Source of the DNA: JAWXBK01 sp040878185
Lineage (GTDB): Bacteria > Pseudomonadota > Alphaproteobacteria > Dongiales > Dongiaceae
Direction: 5' to 3'
Assembly (NCBI GenBank): GCA_040878185.1
Contig: JBBDMS010000051.1
Span: 6,359 to 70,358, forward strand
Length of the DNA stretch: 64,000 nt
The position numbers and the translations under genes were made by a program. Positions 40,357-52,013 of this stretch are shown piece after piece; within the stretch, counting starts at the first letter, position 1, and every line of letters begins with the position of its first letter. Below the pieces are notes generated by a model. That model was not told the DNA's origin and did not search any database. It saw only the letters and a program-made list of their open reading frames with translations.

Positions 40357-40989
40357 CTACTGCTCGATCCCTTCGGCCTTCAGGGTCGCCTGATAGGCGG
40401 GGCGGGCCTTGACCCGATCGGCCAGCGCCTTCAGATGCGGATAGCTTGCGGGCGGTTTCGCGAGCTTGCGCGACCAGCGGGTCAGCATCGTGAGATAGAT
40501 GTCGGCGGCGGTGCATCGATCGCCGAGCAGATACGGATGGCCGCCGCTCGCGATCGTGCCGTCGACATGCGCCCACATTGTGCCGAGGCGCTTTTCCGCG
40601 ATCGCCTGCATTTCCTTCCGGCCGCCATCGCTCTCGATGTAATGGTCGGCGTGCCAGTAATGCATATGCTCTTCCTGCACCGTATTGGTCAGATACATCA
40701 TCCACTGCAGGAATTTGGCGCGCGTCGCCGAACCCGGCGCCGGCACGAGATCGAGTTGCGGAAAGCGCTCGCACAAGTAAAGCGTGATCGCAGCGGACTC
40801 GTGCAGGACCAGGTCGCCGTCGATCAAGGTCGGTACGCGCGCATGTGGGTTGATCTTCAGGAAATGCGGCTTGAACTGTTCGCCGTTGTCGAGGTCGACC
40901 ATGACGACTTCGTGCGGCGCCTTGGCTTCGATCAGAAGGACATGCGGCGTCATGCTGGCCGCGCCGGGATTCCCATACAGAGTCAACAT
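40357..40989 (-). CDS. Glutathione S-transferase family protein
   Basis: Protein of 210 residues. The thioredoxin-like N-terminus is LTLYGNPGAASMTPHVLLIE, with KINPHARVPTLIDGDLVLHESAAI as the glutathione-binding cis-Pro and Glu-Ser part; the all-helical C-terminus has the capping motif LLGDRCTAADIYLTML. It conjugates or transfers glutathione; the usual catalytic Ser/Cys near the start is likely Ser12. The gene lies 28 bases after uvrA on the same strand and could be transcribed with it. A substrate is not indicated. Confidence 0.9.
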   Translation of the reverse strand: MLTLYGNPGAASMTPHVLLIEAKAPHEVVMVDLDNGEQFKPHFLKINPHARVPTLIDGDLVLHESAAITLYLCERFPQLDLVPAPGSATRAKFLQWMMYLTNTVQEEHMHYWHADHYIESDGGRKEMQAIAEKRLGTMWAHVDGTIASGGHPYLLGDRCTAADIYLTMLTRWSRKLAKPPASYPHLKALADRVKARPAYQATLKAEGIEQ

Positions 40990-41016
40990 GCGTTCCTCCC
41001 TTGAGCGCGGGTCTTT

Positions 41017-43914
41017 TTAAGCGCTCTTCTTTCGTTTTCCCGCCGCGCGCCGCCCGAGATGATGCGCGAGAAATGCGCCGGTATAGCTCTCCGCCACCTG
41101 CACGATTTCTTCCGGCGTCCCTGCGGCGACGATGTGACCGCCGCCATCGCCGCCCTCCGGACCGAGATCGATGATCCAGTCGGCGGTCTTGATGACCTCC
41201 AGATTATGCTCGATGACGACCACGGTGTTGCCCTGCTCGACCAGGCGGTGCAGCACCTGCAGCAGTTTGCGCACGTCCTCGAAATGCAGGCCCGTTGTTG
41301 GCTCGTCGAGAATATAGAGCGTGCGCCCGGTCGCCCGGCGCGAGAGTTCCTTGGCGAGCTTGACGCGCTGCGCCTCGCCGCCGGAGAGCGTGGTTGCCGC
41401 CTGGCCGACATGGATGTATCCGAGGCCGACTTCCTGCAGCATGCGCAGTTTCTCTCGGATCGCCGGCACCGCCTTGAAGAATTCGACGCCGTCGTCGACC
41501 GTCATGTCGAGCACATCGGCGATCGATTTGTCCTTGAAGGTGATTTCCAGCGTTTCGCGATTGTAGCGCTTGCCCTTGCAGGTATCGCACTGCACGTAGA
41601 CGTCGGGCAGGAAGTGCATCTCGATCTTGAGAACGCCGTCGCCCTCGCAAGCTTCGCAGCGTCCGCCCTTGACGTTGAACGAGAAGCGGCCCGGCTTGTA
41701 ACCGCGCGCGATCGATTCCGGCAGCCCGGCGAACCAATCGCGGATCGGCGTGAAGGCGCCGGTATAGGTCGCGGGATTCGAACGCGGGGTGCGTCCGATT
41801 GGCGACTGATCGATGTCAATCACCTTGTCGAGATGCTGCAGCCCATCAATCTTGTCATGCTCGCCAGGCAGCTCGCGCGCATTGTTGAGGCGCCGCGCCA
41901 GCGCTTTGTAAAGTGTCTCGATGATCAGCGTCGATTTACCGCCGCCGGAGACGCCGGTCACCGCCGTAAAGATGCCGAGCGGAACATCGACACTCAAATT
42001 CTTGAGATTGTTCGCGCGCGCGCCAATGAGCCGCAGCTTCTGTCCGCGCGCGCCGGTACGCCGTATCTCGGGAACCTCGATGCGGCGGAAGCCGGTGAGA
42101 TATTGCGCGGTCAGGCTTTCGGGCGAGCGCATGACTTCATCGGGCGTCCCCGATGCGACGACCTGGCCGCCGTGCCGGCCCGCACCCGGTCCCATATCGA
42201 CCAGATAATCCGCCGCCCGGATCGCTTCCTCGTCATGCTCGACGACGAGCACCGAGTTGCCGAGATCGCGCAGCCGCTTCAGCGTTTCGAGGAGTCGGGC
42301 ATTGTCGCGCTGATGCAGGCCGATCGACGGTTCGTCGAGCACATACAATACGCCGGTGAGGCCCGATCCGATCTGCGAGGCGAGGCGGATGCGCTGGCTT
42401 TCGCCGCCGGATAACGTGGCGGATGAGCGGTTGAGCGTCAGATAGTCGAGCCCGACGCTGTTGAGGAACCCGAGGCGCTCGTTGATCTCCTTGAGGATCC
42501 GGCCGGCGATCTCCTGCTGCTTTGTCGTCAGCGTGTTCGGCAGTGCGCGGAACCATTGTTCGGCCTGCCGGATCGAAAAGCGGCCGACCTCGGCAATGTT
42601 GAGCTTGTCGATCTTGATCGCGAGCGCCTCCGGCTTGAGCCGGTCGCCATGGCAGGCATCGCAGGGGCTGGTGGCCTGGAACTTGGCCATCTCGTCGCGT
42701 ACCCAGCTGCTCTCCGTTTCGCGCCACCGCCGGGTCATGTTCGGAATCACGCCCTCGAACGGCTTGGTCGTCCGATAGGAACGCAGCCCGTCATCGTAGG
42801 TGACCGTAACCGACTCATCACCCGAGCCGTACAGGATGATGTCGCGAACTTTCTTCGGCAGTTCCTGGAACGGTTTGCGCAGGCTGAATTTGTAGTGCTT
42901 AGCCAGGCTCTCAAGCGTCTGGATGTAATAGGGCGACGACGAATTGGCCCAGGGCGCGATCGCACTTTTTTCGAGGGTCTTGCTTTCATCCGGCACGATC
43001 AGGCCGGGATCGAAATACATCTTGTTGCCCAGGCCGTCGCAGGCCGGGCAGGCGCCGTACGGCGCATTGAACGAGAATAGCCGAGGCTCAATCTCGTCGA
43101 TGGTGAAACCCGAAACCGGGCAGGCGAAGCGCGAGGAGAAGATCGTGCGGCCGGCGGTATCGCCCTTCTTGCCGGGCTTTGCGTCTGCGTCGTCGGCGAA
43201 AACCAGCCCGTCGGCCAGATGCAGCGCGGTTTCGAGACTGTCCGCGAGGCGTGTCTTGATGTCGCCGCGCGCCACGAGGCGATCGACCACCACCTCGATG
43301 TCGTGCTTGAGCTTCTTGTTCAGCGCGGGTACCGCGTCGATCTCGTGGATCGTGCCGTCCACACGTACGCGCTGGAACCCGCGCTTCTGCAGGTCGGCCA
43401 GTTCCTTGCGGTACTCGCCCTTGCGGCCGCGAACGATCGGCGCCAGCAGATAGAGCCGCGTGCCCTCGGGCATTGCCATGATTCGGTCGACCATCTGGCT
43501 GACCGTCTGGCTTTCGATCGGCAGGCCGGTCGCGGGCGAGTAGGGGATGCCGACCCGCGCAAACAGCAGCCGCATGTAGTCGTAGATCTCGGTCACCGTG
43601 CCAACGGTCGAACGCGGGTTCTTCGAGGTCGTCTTCTGCTCGATCGAGATCGCCGGCGACAGACCCTCGATCGCATCGACGTCGGGCTTCTGCATCAGTT
43701 CGAGGAACTGGCGCGCATAGGCCGACAGCGATTCGACATAGCGCCGCTGGCCTTCGGCATAGATCGTGTCGAAGGCGAGCGAAGACTTGCCCGAACCGGA
43801 CAGGCCCGTGAGCACCACGAGCCGGTCGCGCGGGATGTCGAGATCGACGTTGCGCAGATTATGTTCGCGCGCGCCGCGGATCGAGATGAGGCGAGTGCCG
43901 CTCGTTTCGGTCAT
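41017..43914 (-). CDS. uvrA: UvrA, excinuclease ABC subunit A
   Basis: Damage-recognition ATPase of nucleotide excision repair, 965 residues. Two ABC ATPase halves are seen: Walker A VVLTGLSGSGKSSLAFDTIY near residue 34 and GVSGGGKSTLIIETLY near 650, with signature NRSSATLSGGESQRIRLAS and AATTLSGGEAQRVKLAKE. Zinc-module sequences are CEACEGDGVLKIEMHF with VQCDTCKGKRY, and a first module whose second Cys is Ser (CPVSG), a change common in this class. It forms a complex with UvrB. The gene is divergent from ssb, as in many proteobacteria. No GTTC-N7-GTTC box lies in the shared 224 bases. Confidence 0.97.
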   Translation of the reverse strand: MTETSGTRLISIRGAREHNLRNVDLDIPRDRLVVLTGLSGSGKSSLAFDTIYAEGQRRYVESLSAYARQFLELMQKPDVDAIEGLSPAISIEQKTTSKNPRSTVGTVTEIYDYMRLLFARVGIPYSPATGLPIESQTVSQMVDRIMAMPEGTRLYLLAPIVRGRKGEYRKELADLQKRGFQRVRVDGTIHEIDAVPALNKKLKHDIEVVVDRLVARGDIKTRLADSLETALHLADGLVFADDADAKPGKKGDTAGRTIFSSRFACPVSGFTIDEIEPRLFSFNAPYGACPACDGLGNKMYFDPGLIVPDESKTLEKSAIAPWANSSSPYYIQTLESLAKHYKFSLRKPFQELPKKVRDIILYGSGDESVTVTYDDGLRSYRTTKPFEGVIPNMTRRWRETESSWVRDEMAKFQATSPCDACHGDRLKPEALAIKIDKLNIAEVGRFSIRQAEQWFRALPNTLTTKQQEIAGRILKEINERLGFLNSVGLDYLTLNRSSATLSGGESQRIRLASQIGSGLTGVLYVLDEPSIGLHQRDNARLLETLKRLRDLGNSVLVVEHDEEAIRAADYLVDMGPGAGRHGGQVVASGTPDEVMRSPESLTAQYLTGFRRIEVPEIRRTGARGQKLRLIGARANNLKNLSVDVPLGIFTAVTGVSGGGKSTLIIETLYKALARRLNNARELPGEHDKIDGLQHLDKVIDIDQSPIGRTPRSNPATYTGAFTPIRDWFAGLPESIARGYKPGRFSFNVKGGRCEACEGDGVLKIEMHFLPDVYVQCDTCKGKRYNRETLEITFKDKSIADVLDMTVDDGVEFFKAVPAIREKLRMLQEVGLGYIHVGQAATTLSGGEAQRVKLAKELSRRATGRTLYILDEPTTGLHFEDVRKLLQVLHRLVEQGNTVVVIEHNLEVIKTADWIIDLGPEGGDGGGHIVAAGTPEEIVQVAESYTGAFLAHHLGRRAAGKRKKSA

Positions 43915-44138
43915 AGCTCCAGGGTCCGGGAATCCGGTTGGCCGGTGGTGGCGATCTTATCGCGACGCCCGGAATTGGCGAGTCCTGTTGCCGGACAAGC
44001 CCAACCTGGCCTGCGGAGACCGGGTTTCCGGTGTTAAATTCACGGTGGCGTAGCCGTCGGGTTTCGGGAAAACTAAGCGGCCGGGATAAATCCCGACCGG
44101 TGCGCCCGGCAGCGTTCATCAGTGCAGAGGAAAATGGT

Positions 44139-44597
44139 ATGGCAGGCAGCGTTAACAAGGTCATTCTGGTCGGAAACCTCGGTCGCGATCCCGAAATACG
44201 CTCGACCCAGGACGGGACCAGGGTCGCCAATCTGTCTCTCGCCACCTCGGAAAACTGGAAAGACAAGACATCCGGCGAGCGCCGCGAACGCACCGAATGG
44301 CACCGGGTCGTCATCTTCAACGACCGTCTGGTCGAGGTGGTCGAGCGGTTTCTGAAGAAGGGCTCGAAACTTTATATCGAAGGCCAGCTTCAGACCCGCA
44401 AATGGACCGATCAATCCGGCCAAGAGCGCTACACCACCGAAATCGTTTTGCAGCGCTACAGGGGGGAATTGACCATGCTCGATTCCCGCGCCGGCGGCGA
44501 TCCGGGGTCTGCCGGCACCGTTTCCGGCAGTGGGCCGGGCGGACCCTCCGATCAGGGTCGACCCCCGGCCGATTTCGACGACGATATTCCGTTCTGA
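44139..44597 (+). CDS. ssb: Ssb, single-stranded DNA-binding protein
   Basis: Protein of 152 residues. The OB fold covers about 1-110: AGSVNKVILVGNLGRDPEIR, then LSLATSENWKDKTSGERRER and WHRVVIFNDRLVEVVERFL. A Gly/Pro/Ser-rich linker leads to the acidic tip DFDDDIPF at the C-terminus, through which SSB binds replication and repair enzymes. AGAGGAAAA precedes the ATG. It is divergent from uvrA (224 bases). Next on the same strand is an orphan transport binding protein with its own ribosome site, probably a separate unit. Confidence 0.97.
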   Translation: MAGSVNKVILVGNLGRDPEIRSTQDGTRVANLSLATSENWKDKTSGERRERTEWHRVVIFNDRLVEVVERFLKKGSKLYIEGQLQTRKWTDQSGQERYTTEIVLQRYRGELTMLDSRAGGDPGSAGTVSGSGPGGPSDQGRPPADFDDDIPF

Positions 44598-44655
44598 GCG
44601 GTCAGGCACCGGCCCCCGCGAGCAACCACCGTTTCAGCCAACCAGAGAGGGTTTC

Positions 44656-45762
44656 ATGGACCAGATTTTTAGACGCAAAGGTCTTTCGCGCCGCGAGTTC
44701 CACGCAACGCTGGCCAAACTCGGTCTCGGTGTTGCCACAGTGACGACGTTGGCGCGACCGAGCCGCGCGGCCGAGAACGATCTCACGGTGTTCGAATGGG
44801 GCGGTTACGACGTGCCGGAATTGTTCCCGCAGTATGTCGAGAAATACGGCGCCGGTCCTGAGTTCACGCTGTTCGCCAGTGAGGAAGAAGCGCTCCAGAA
44901 GATGCTCGCCGGCTTCGAAGTCGATTTGGCGCACCCCTGCAGTTACAATATCAAACGCTGGCGCGATGCCGGTGTGGCCGGGCCGATCGATACCAGCCGG
45001 CTCATTCACTGGAACGATATTTGGGGCCAGTTCAAGAACATTCCCGACCAGAATGCTGATGGGCAGACCTTTTTCGTGCCGCTCGATTGCGGCAATTCCT
45101 CGATCGCCTATCGCACCGATCTGGTCGATCCGGAAGACGCCAAGTCCTGGGATCTGCTGTTCAACGAGAAGTATGCCGGGCGTCTGGCGATGTACAACAC
45201 CGACACCACGCTGATCGAGATCGCGGCGCGGGTGAACGGGATGTACGACGACTATATGCATCTGAGCGAAGAACAACTGGTCGAGATCAAGGCGCTCCTG
45301 GTCAAGCAGCGCGATCTCCTGCGCTTCTATTGGGACGATGCCGGTCAGGTCGCACAGGGTCTGGCGTCGGGCGAGATCGTCGCGGCCTATGCGTGGAACG
45401 AGACCGTGAAGACGCTGACGGCGGAGGGTGTACCCGTCGCCTACATGATTCCCGAAGAAGGTATCCTCACCTGGGTTTGCGGCTTTACGATGAGCCCCGA
45501 TCCGAAGGGCGACCTCGACGCGGTTTATGACTTCATCAACGCCTGGACCTCGCCGGAAGCCGGTCAGTTCATCATCAGCGAGTACGGCTACGGTCATTCG
45601 AACAGCAAATCCTACGAGCTGGTCGATCCGGAAGTTCTGGCCAGCCTTGGCATGAGCGATCCGAAAGCCTTGTTCGACGAAGCGGCCATCGCGGTCGATG
45701 CGGAAGAGCCTTACCGCAGCCGCTACATCGAACTGGTCGAAGAGGTGAAGGCCGGTATCTAA
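44656..45762 (+). CDS. Extracellular solute-binding protein, spermidine/putrescine type (Tat-exported)
   Basis: Periplasmic protein of 368 residues. A twin-arginine signal opens it (LSRREFHATLAKLGLG, cleavage after SRAAEN). The mature start LTVFEWGGYDVPELFPQYVE and VDLAHPCSYNIKRWRDAG are typical of PotD/PotF-like proteins for polyamines. AGAGAGGG lies seven bases before the ATG. No ABC permease or ATPase is next to it, so it must pair with a transporter encoded elsewhere. A good terminator follows at 45788, which makes the gene a single transcription unit. Which polyamine or other cation it binds is not certain. Confidence 0.9.
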   Translation: MDQIFRRKGLSRREFHATLAKLGLGVATVTTLARPSRAAENDLTVFEWGGYDVPELFPQYVEKYGAGPEFTLFASEEEALQKMLAGFEVDLAHPCSYNIKRWRDAGVAGPIDTSRLIHWNDIWGQFKNIPDQNADGQTFFVPLDCGNSSIAYRTDLVDPEDAKSWDLLFNEKYAGRLAMYNTDTTLIEIAARVNGMYDDYMHLSEEQLVEIKALLVKQRDLLRFYWDDAGQVAQGLASGEIVAAYAWNETVKTLTAEGVPVAYMIPEEGILTWVCGFTMSPDPKGDLDAVYDFINAWTSPEAGQFIISEYGYGHSNSKSYELVDPEVLASLGMSDPKALFDEAAIAVDAEEPYRSRYIELVEEVKAGI

Positions 45763-45787
45763 GGCGAAATCGTCGCGAAACATGAGC

Positions 45788-45825
45788 GGGGCGGTTCGTT
45801 TCGATGGACCGCCCCGTTTCGTTTT
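45788..45825 (+). terminator. Rho-independent terminator after the binding protein
   Basis: GGGGCGGT (45788-45795) pairs with ACCGCCCC (45808-45815) round a 12-base loop, followed by GTTTCGTTTT. It ends the solute-binding protein unit and lies just before the ribosome site of the next gene. Confidence 0.82.
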
Positions 45826-45841
45826 GGGGAGGCGGACGATA

Positions 45842-46270
45842 TTGGCAGGGCAGTTGGCGCTCGCCGTGGCGGCGCTGTTCGCGGGCGCTGCGTTTTACAT
45901 CAGCGTTGTGGAGCAGCCGGCGCGGATGGGCCTCGACGATCGCAGCCTTCTGACCGAATGGAAGGCCGCCTACCGGCGCGGTGCTACCCTTCAGGCGCCG
46001 CTGGCGATCGTCGGGTTCCTGTTGGGGCTGTTGGCCTGGTGGCAGACAGATCAGCCGCTCTGGCTGGTCGGCGCGGCGGCACTCATCGCCAACTGGCCCT
46101 ATACCCTCATCGTGATCATGCCGGTGAACCGGCAGCTCAGGGCGATGGATCCTGTTGGCCCGGGATCCGATGTGCGAACTCTGATCGCGCGATGGGCCGC
46201 ACTGCATGCGGGACGTACCGCGCTCGGTTTCGCCGCAACGCTGATCTTTTTATGGGCGTCGATCGGCTGA
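45842..46270 (+). CDS. DUF1772-type membrane protein
   Basis: Small membrane protein of 142 residues with four predicted helices (about 2-21, 48-65, 70-90 and 122-140). The pattern of SVVEQPARMGLDDRSLLTEW and NWPYTLIVIMPVNRQLRAM fits DUF1772, to which the anthrone oxygenases also belong. The TTG at 45842 is taken as start because GGGGAGG lies eight bases before it and because a further upstream ATG (45782) would run straight through the terminator hairpin. No function can be given. It is followed by the gyrA promoter region. Confidence 0.72.
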   Translation: MAGQLALAVAALFAGAAFYISVVEQPARMGLDDRSLLTEWKAAYRRGATLQAPLAIVGFLLGLLAWWQTDQPLWLVGAAALIANWPYTLIVIMPVNRQLRAMDPVGPGSDVRTLIARWAALHAGRTALGFAATLIFLWASIG

Positions 46271-46311
46271 AACGCTGCAATCGGAGTGCGCTTTGGACGC
46301 ACCTGCACGCG

Positions 46312-46340
46312 TTGTTGCAGCGACGAAAAACTGCTAGATT
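46312..46340 (+). promoter_or_regulatory. Promoter of gyrA
   Basis: TTGTTG (46312-46317) and TAGATT (46335-46340) are separated by 17 bases, a close match to the vegetative consensus. The gyrA start is 73 bases further on. Confidence 0.6.
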
Positions 46341-46412
46341 CCGAGGCCTGTTTCAGCGCCGGATTCGCTCGAATCGGCCTCCTGTTATCTATTTGATTTG
46401 AAAGGCCTTTTA

Positions 46413-49163
<2,751 letters not shown>

Positions 49164-49183
49164 GCCGGCCGCCTATCGGCCTC

Positions 49184-49199
49184 AAAGACCGAGTCTTTT
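49184..49199 (+). terminator. Possible gyrA terminator
   Basis: AAAGAC-CGA-GTCTTT followed by T: a six-base-pair stem ending in T's, 21 bases after the gyrA stop. The stem is short and poor in G/C, so the call is uncertain. Confidence 0.35.
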
Positions 49200-49468
49200 G
49201 AAGGGGCTTCCAATCGGGCTCGGGCAGGCCCCGACCACGCTGCATTTCCAGTTATGTTGCCGGCGGCTCACGCCCGCGAGAGGCGGTACTATACCTTTGG
49301 CGCTGCAAACCAGGCCGCCGCTGCTGGCTGATTAAAAGCGTTAGCCAGAGACCACATATTATTATAATCGTTGGATTAATGAAGTCTGCATAACCGAGAG
49401 ATAAAGGTGCTCTGGTACCGCATCTTGACCCCAGGATGGGCAAAACTGCGACGTTCCGTCGCGGCATC

Positions 49469-49499
49469 GGTATAGTGTCGATTTCGCGAGACCTATACC
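49469..49499. repeat. Inverted repeat GGTATAG / CTATACC
   Basis: Exact seven-base arms separated by 17 bases. The TATAC motif recurs close by as GGTACTATACC near 49285 and TACTATACTAT near 49506, giving a cluster in non-coding DNA. It may be an operator group or the remains of a repeat element. Confidence 0.5.
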
Positions 49500-49683
49500 A
49501 ACGAATACTATACTATGGCTTCACCATCGAGATTGCGGGGGCAGGGCAAAGGGCCACCGCGCTGGATGGTTACGGATCGCAGGGCACGGCCCATGCCTGC
49601 GATCCGGACGGACCGGTCTGCATCGACATCGAAACAGACAAAGGCGGCTCAGGCCGGCCTCAAGGGACGAGAAAGCCAAAACA

Positions 49684-49977
49684 ATGATCGAGATGATCCT
49701 TTACAGCGCCCCGGCCATCCTCGCGGGCATGTTCGTTGGAACCGCCATGGGCTGGAGACTCGGCAAGTTCGGGCAGAAGCCGCTGGCCGCCGAAGTGGAG
49801 CGCCTGAAGACCCTCACCGAACAGCAGGCCAAGCAGATCTGGAACCAGGCCGACCGGATCCACGAGCTCGAGATCGACAAACTGCAGCTTTCGTCGTGGC
49901 ATCGGTCGGATCAGCAGCCCTCGGGTGGCACTCGCCTGACCCGCGTGCTCGAAGCCCAGCACCGCATCGCCGCCTAA
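49684..49977 (+). CDS. Small membrane protein with coiled coil
   Basis: Protein of 97 residues. One membrane helix lies near the N-terminus (IEMILYSAPAILAGMFVGTA, about 2-22), followed by a basic turn and a heptad-like, charged region (about 34-70: VERLKTLTEQQAKQIWNQ and HELEIDKLQL), likely a coiled coil. The C-terminus is polar. The ribosome site is weak (AAAGCC). It stands alone between gyrA and coaD and is followed by a strong terminator, so it is a single unit. Membrane anchor with cytoplasmic coiled coil is the most that can be said; no family is recognised. Confidence 0.68.
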   Translation: MIEMILYSAPAILAGMFVGTAMGWRLGKFGQKPLAAEVERLKTLTEQQAKQIWNQADRIHELEIDKLQLSSWHRSDQQPSGGTRLTRVLEAQHRIAA

Positions 49978-50021
49978 GAGGTTCAATCGATCCCGGCGGC
50001 ATCGCGCCGCCGGCAGGTTTC

Positions 50022-50058
50022 GCGCCGCTGTCGGAAACGACCGCGGCGCTTTGTTTTT
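50022..50058 (+). terminator. Rho-independent terminator
   Basis: GCGCCGC and GCGGCGC pair, extended past one mismatch by GTC/GAC round the loop GGAAAC, and the stem runs straight into TTTGTTTTT. It ends the small membrane protein unit before coaD. Confidence 0.85.
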
Positions 50059-50195
50059 GAGCGAAGCCTGTCCGGGCCTCCCGCGCCGCACCCAAGTCTT
50101 TTCGCAACTGCAATAATCCGGTAGCCTGCGCGTGAGGATGGGACATCGCCGCAGCGAACAATCGCGCGATGCCGGGGATCAACGGCGGGGAAGAC

Positions 50196-50711
50196 ATGGC
50201 AGAGCCGAGAGTTGCGCTCTATCCGGGCACATTCGACCCGATCACAAACGGCCATATGGACGTGATCCGGCGCGCGGCGCGCCTGGTCGACAAATTGGTG
50301 ATCGCGGTTTCGATCAATCCGGGCAAGGGCCCGCTGTTCACGCTGGACGAGCGGGTGGCGATGCTCGAATCCGAGATCGAGAGCCTGAACAACGGGCGCA
50401 ATATCGAAGTCCGCCCGTTCGAGACGCTGCTCATGCATTTCGCCAAGGAAGTCGGCGCCGGGATGGTGATCCGCGGCCTCCGGGCCGTCTCCGATTTCGA
50501 ATATGAGTTCCAGATGGCGGCGATGAACGCGCGACTCGAGCCGGCGATCGAAACAGTCTTCCTGATGGCCTCGGAACGCCACCAGTTCATCTCCTCCCGC
50601 CTGGTCAAGGAAATCGGCCGCCTCAATGGCGACGTGACGCCGTTCCTGTCGGCCCGCATCGCCGAGCGGCTGGTCGCGCGCGTTGCCGAGGAGAAGGGCC
50701 GCAAGGGCTGA
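50196..50711 (+). CDS. coaD: CoaD, phosphopantetheine adenylyltransferase
   Basis: Enzyme of coenzyme A synthesis, 171 residues, joining ATP and 4'-phosphopantetheine to dephospho-CoA. The nucleotidyltransferase motif ALYPGTFDPITNGH (about 7-20) holds the T/HxGH signature; GMVIRGLRAVSDFEYEFQMA and SSRLVKEIGRLNGDV with ISSR are the remaining family blocks. Length is normal. GGGGAAG lies five bases before the ATG at 50196, a codon nine further upstream having no ribosome site. It is followed by an intergenic direct repeat and a creatinase-like gene. Confidence 0.96.
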   Translation: MAEPRVALYPGTFDPITNGHMDVIRRAARLVDKLVIAVSINPGKGPLFTLDERVAMLESEIESLNNGRNIEVRPFETLLMHFAKEVGAGMVIRGLRAVSDFEYEFQMAAMNARLEPAIETVFLMASERHQFISSRLVKEIGRLNGDVTPFLSARIAERLVARVAEEKGRKG

Positions 50712-50757
50712 ACGTCTCCCGGCCGCCAACCGGCGCTTGACGCCGCATCGGGACATC

Positions 50758-50815
50758 GAAACTCTGGCGCCGCCGGGTTGCGGCGCGGGGAAACTCTGGC
50801 GCCGCCGGGTTGTGG
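50758..50815. repeat. Tandem direct repeat, 26-27 bases
   Basis: GAAACTCTGGCGCCGCCGGG with following TTG(C/T)GGC occurs at 50758-50783 and again at 50790-50815, a period of 32 bases with one change. It is non-coding, between coaD and the creatinase-like gene, and ends just before that gene's ribosome site. Confidence 0.8.
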
Positions 50816-50840
50816 CTCGCAGGGGAGGAGATACCGGATC

Positions 50841-52013
50841 ATGCTGGACGAAGCGCGGTCGCGCACGGCGACGTTTCAGGCGCGGCTGAAAGACGCGGGC
50901 CACCGGGTCGCCGTCATCACCGACGAAAGTTCGATTGCCTATCTGGCCGGGTTCTGGGGCTATCTCGGGATCGAGTTCGGCCGCCCAACCATGCTGGTCC
51001 TGTGCGAGGGTGCGGCACCGATCATCGTCACGCCGCTGATGGAGACCGAGATGGTCTCCACCATGACCTGGATCGAGGATGTGCGGTCCTGGGAAGATGC
51101 CGGCCCCGATCACTGGACCGCCATCCTCGCCAAGGCGATCGGCGAACCGGCGCCGCGCGAGTTCGCCGTCGAGACACGGTTGCTGCCGGCGATCGTCCGT
51201 GACTTCTTTACCGAGCGCTATCCCGATGCAAAGCTGCGCGATGTTTCGCCGCTGCTCGGCGAGCAGCGCATGATCAAGTCGCCGCTCGAAATCGGCGTCA
51301 TGCGCCAGGCCGGCGCGATTGCCGCCGCCATGATGGACGGCGCCCGCAACGCGATGGATGCCGGCGTGCCGGAATATGAGGTGGCGCTCGCGGTGATGAA
51401 CGCCGGCACGCGCAAGGCGGCCGGGTTCCTGACCGGCAAGGGCTGGGAAGCCTTCGTCTCGCCGATGATTCACAATCTGCAGATCATTCAGTCCGGCGCG
51501 GATACCTCGATGGTGCATCGTCGCGCCAGCGTGAAGCCGCTCGATCCGGGCGATCCGGTCTATCTCTGTTTCTGCAACATGGTGCAGTTCAAACAGTACA
51601 AACTCGGCTTCGATCGCCAGTTCTTCATCCACCATGTCAGCGACGAGGCGGCCCATGTTCAGGAGACGGCAGTTCGCGCCCAGCAGGCCGCGCTCAAATC
51701 GATGCGCGCCGGCGTCACCGCCGAAAGCGTCGCGGCCGCCGCCAATGCGGTCTATCGGGATAACGGCTTTTCGCCGGGCTATCGCACCGGCCGATCGATC
51801 GGCGTCGCCTACCTCGAGGCGCCCGAACTGAAAGAGGGCGACAAAACGATCCTGCGTCCGGGCATGACGTTCGCGGTCGACGGTGGCGTGACGGTCGAAG
51901 GGAAGTTCGGCGGCCGGATCGGGGATTCGGTGGTGGTGACGGAAACCGGCTTCGACTATCTGACGAACTACCCGCGCGAACTGGCCGTGCTGCAGGCGCG
52001 GGCCGCGCGATGA
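50841..52013 (+). CDS. M24-family creatinase-like hydrolase (metal ligands lost)
   Basis: Protein of 390 residues with a creatinase N-terminal domain (about 1-140, GHRVAVITDESSIAYLAGFW) and a pita-bread domain (about 150-385). In metallo-aminopeptidases five ligands D, D, H, E, E are needed. Here the first pair region reads VYLCFCNMVQFKQYKLGFD and the His region reads YRTGRSIGVAY, so most are missing. It is therefore more like creatinase or the ectoine hydrolase DoeA, which cleave C-N bonds without metal, than a Xaa-Pro peptidase. AGGGGAGGAGA precedes the ATG. Its stop overlaps the nitrilase-family gene (ATGA), so both act in one pathway. Confidence 0.8.
   Translation: MLDEARSRTATFQARLKDAGHRVAVITDESSIAYLAGFWGYLGIEFGRPTMLVLCEGAAPIIVTPLMETEMVSTMTWIEDVRSWEDAGPDHWTAILAKAIGEPAPREFAVETRLLPAIVRDFFTERYPDAKLRDVSPLLGEQRMIKSPLEIGVMRQAGAIAAAMMDGARNAMDAGVPEYEVALAVMNAGTRKAAGFLTGKGWEAFVSPMIHNLQIIQSGADTSMVHRRASVKPLDPGDPVYLCFCNMVQFKQYKLGFDRQFFIHHVSDEAAHVQETAVRAQQAALKSMRAGVTAESVAAAANAVYRDNGFSPGYRTGRSIGVAYLEAPELKEGDKTILRPGMTFAVDGGVTVEGKFGGRIGDSVVVTETGFDYLTNYPRELAVLQARAAR

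Larger units (their letters stand above)
49164..49683. other. Gene-poor region between gyrA and a small membrane protein
   Basis: The 520 bases hold no gene I can support. After a probable gyrA terminator, the part from 49320 to 49420 is AT-rich (CATATTATTATAATCG). The sequence GGTATAG...CTATACC forms an inverted repeat at 49469-49499, and like motifs occur at about 49285 and 49506. Short open frames here lack family likeness and normal codon pattern. Signals for the gene at 49684 may lie here. Confidence 0.5.

Noticed and set aside
43915..44138. SOS box between uvrA and ssb
   Set aside because: uvrA and ssb are often SOS-controlled, but no GTTC-N7-GTTC or GAAC-N7-GAAC is present; a single GTTC near 44115 lacks its partner.
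49252..49687. Short open frames in the gap after gyrA (for example 49252-49467 minus and 49436-49687 plus)
   Set aside because: They overlap each other and inverted repeats, lack ribosome sites and show no family likeness or normal codon pattern.
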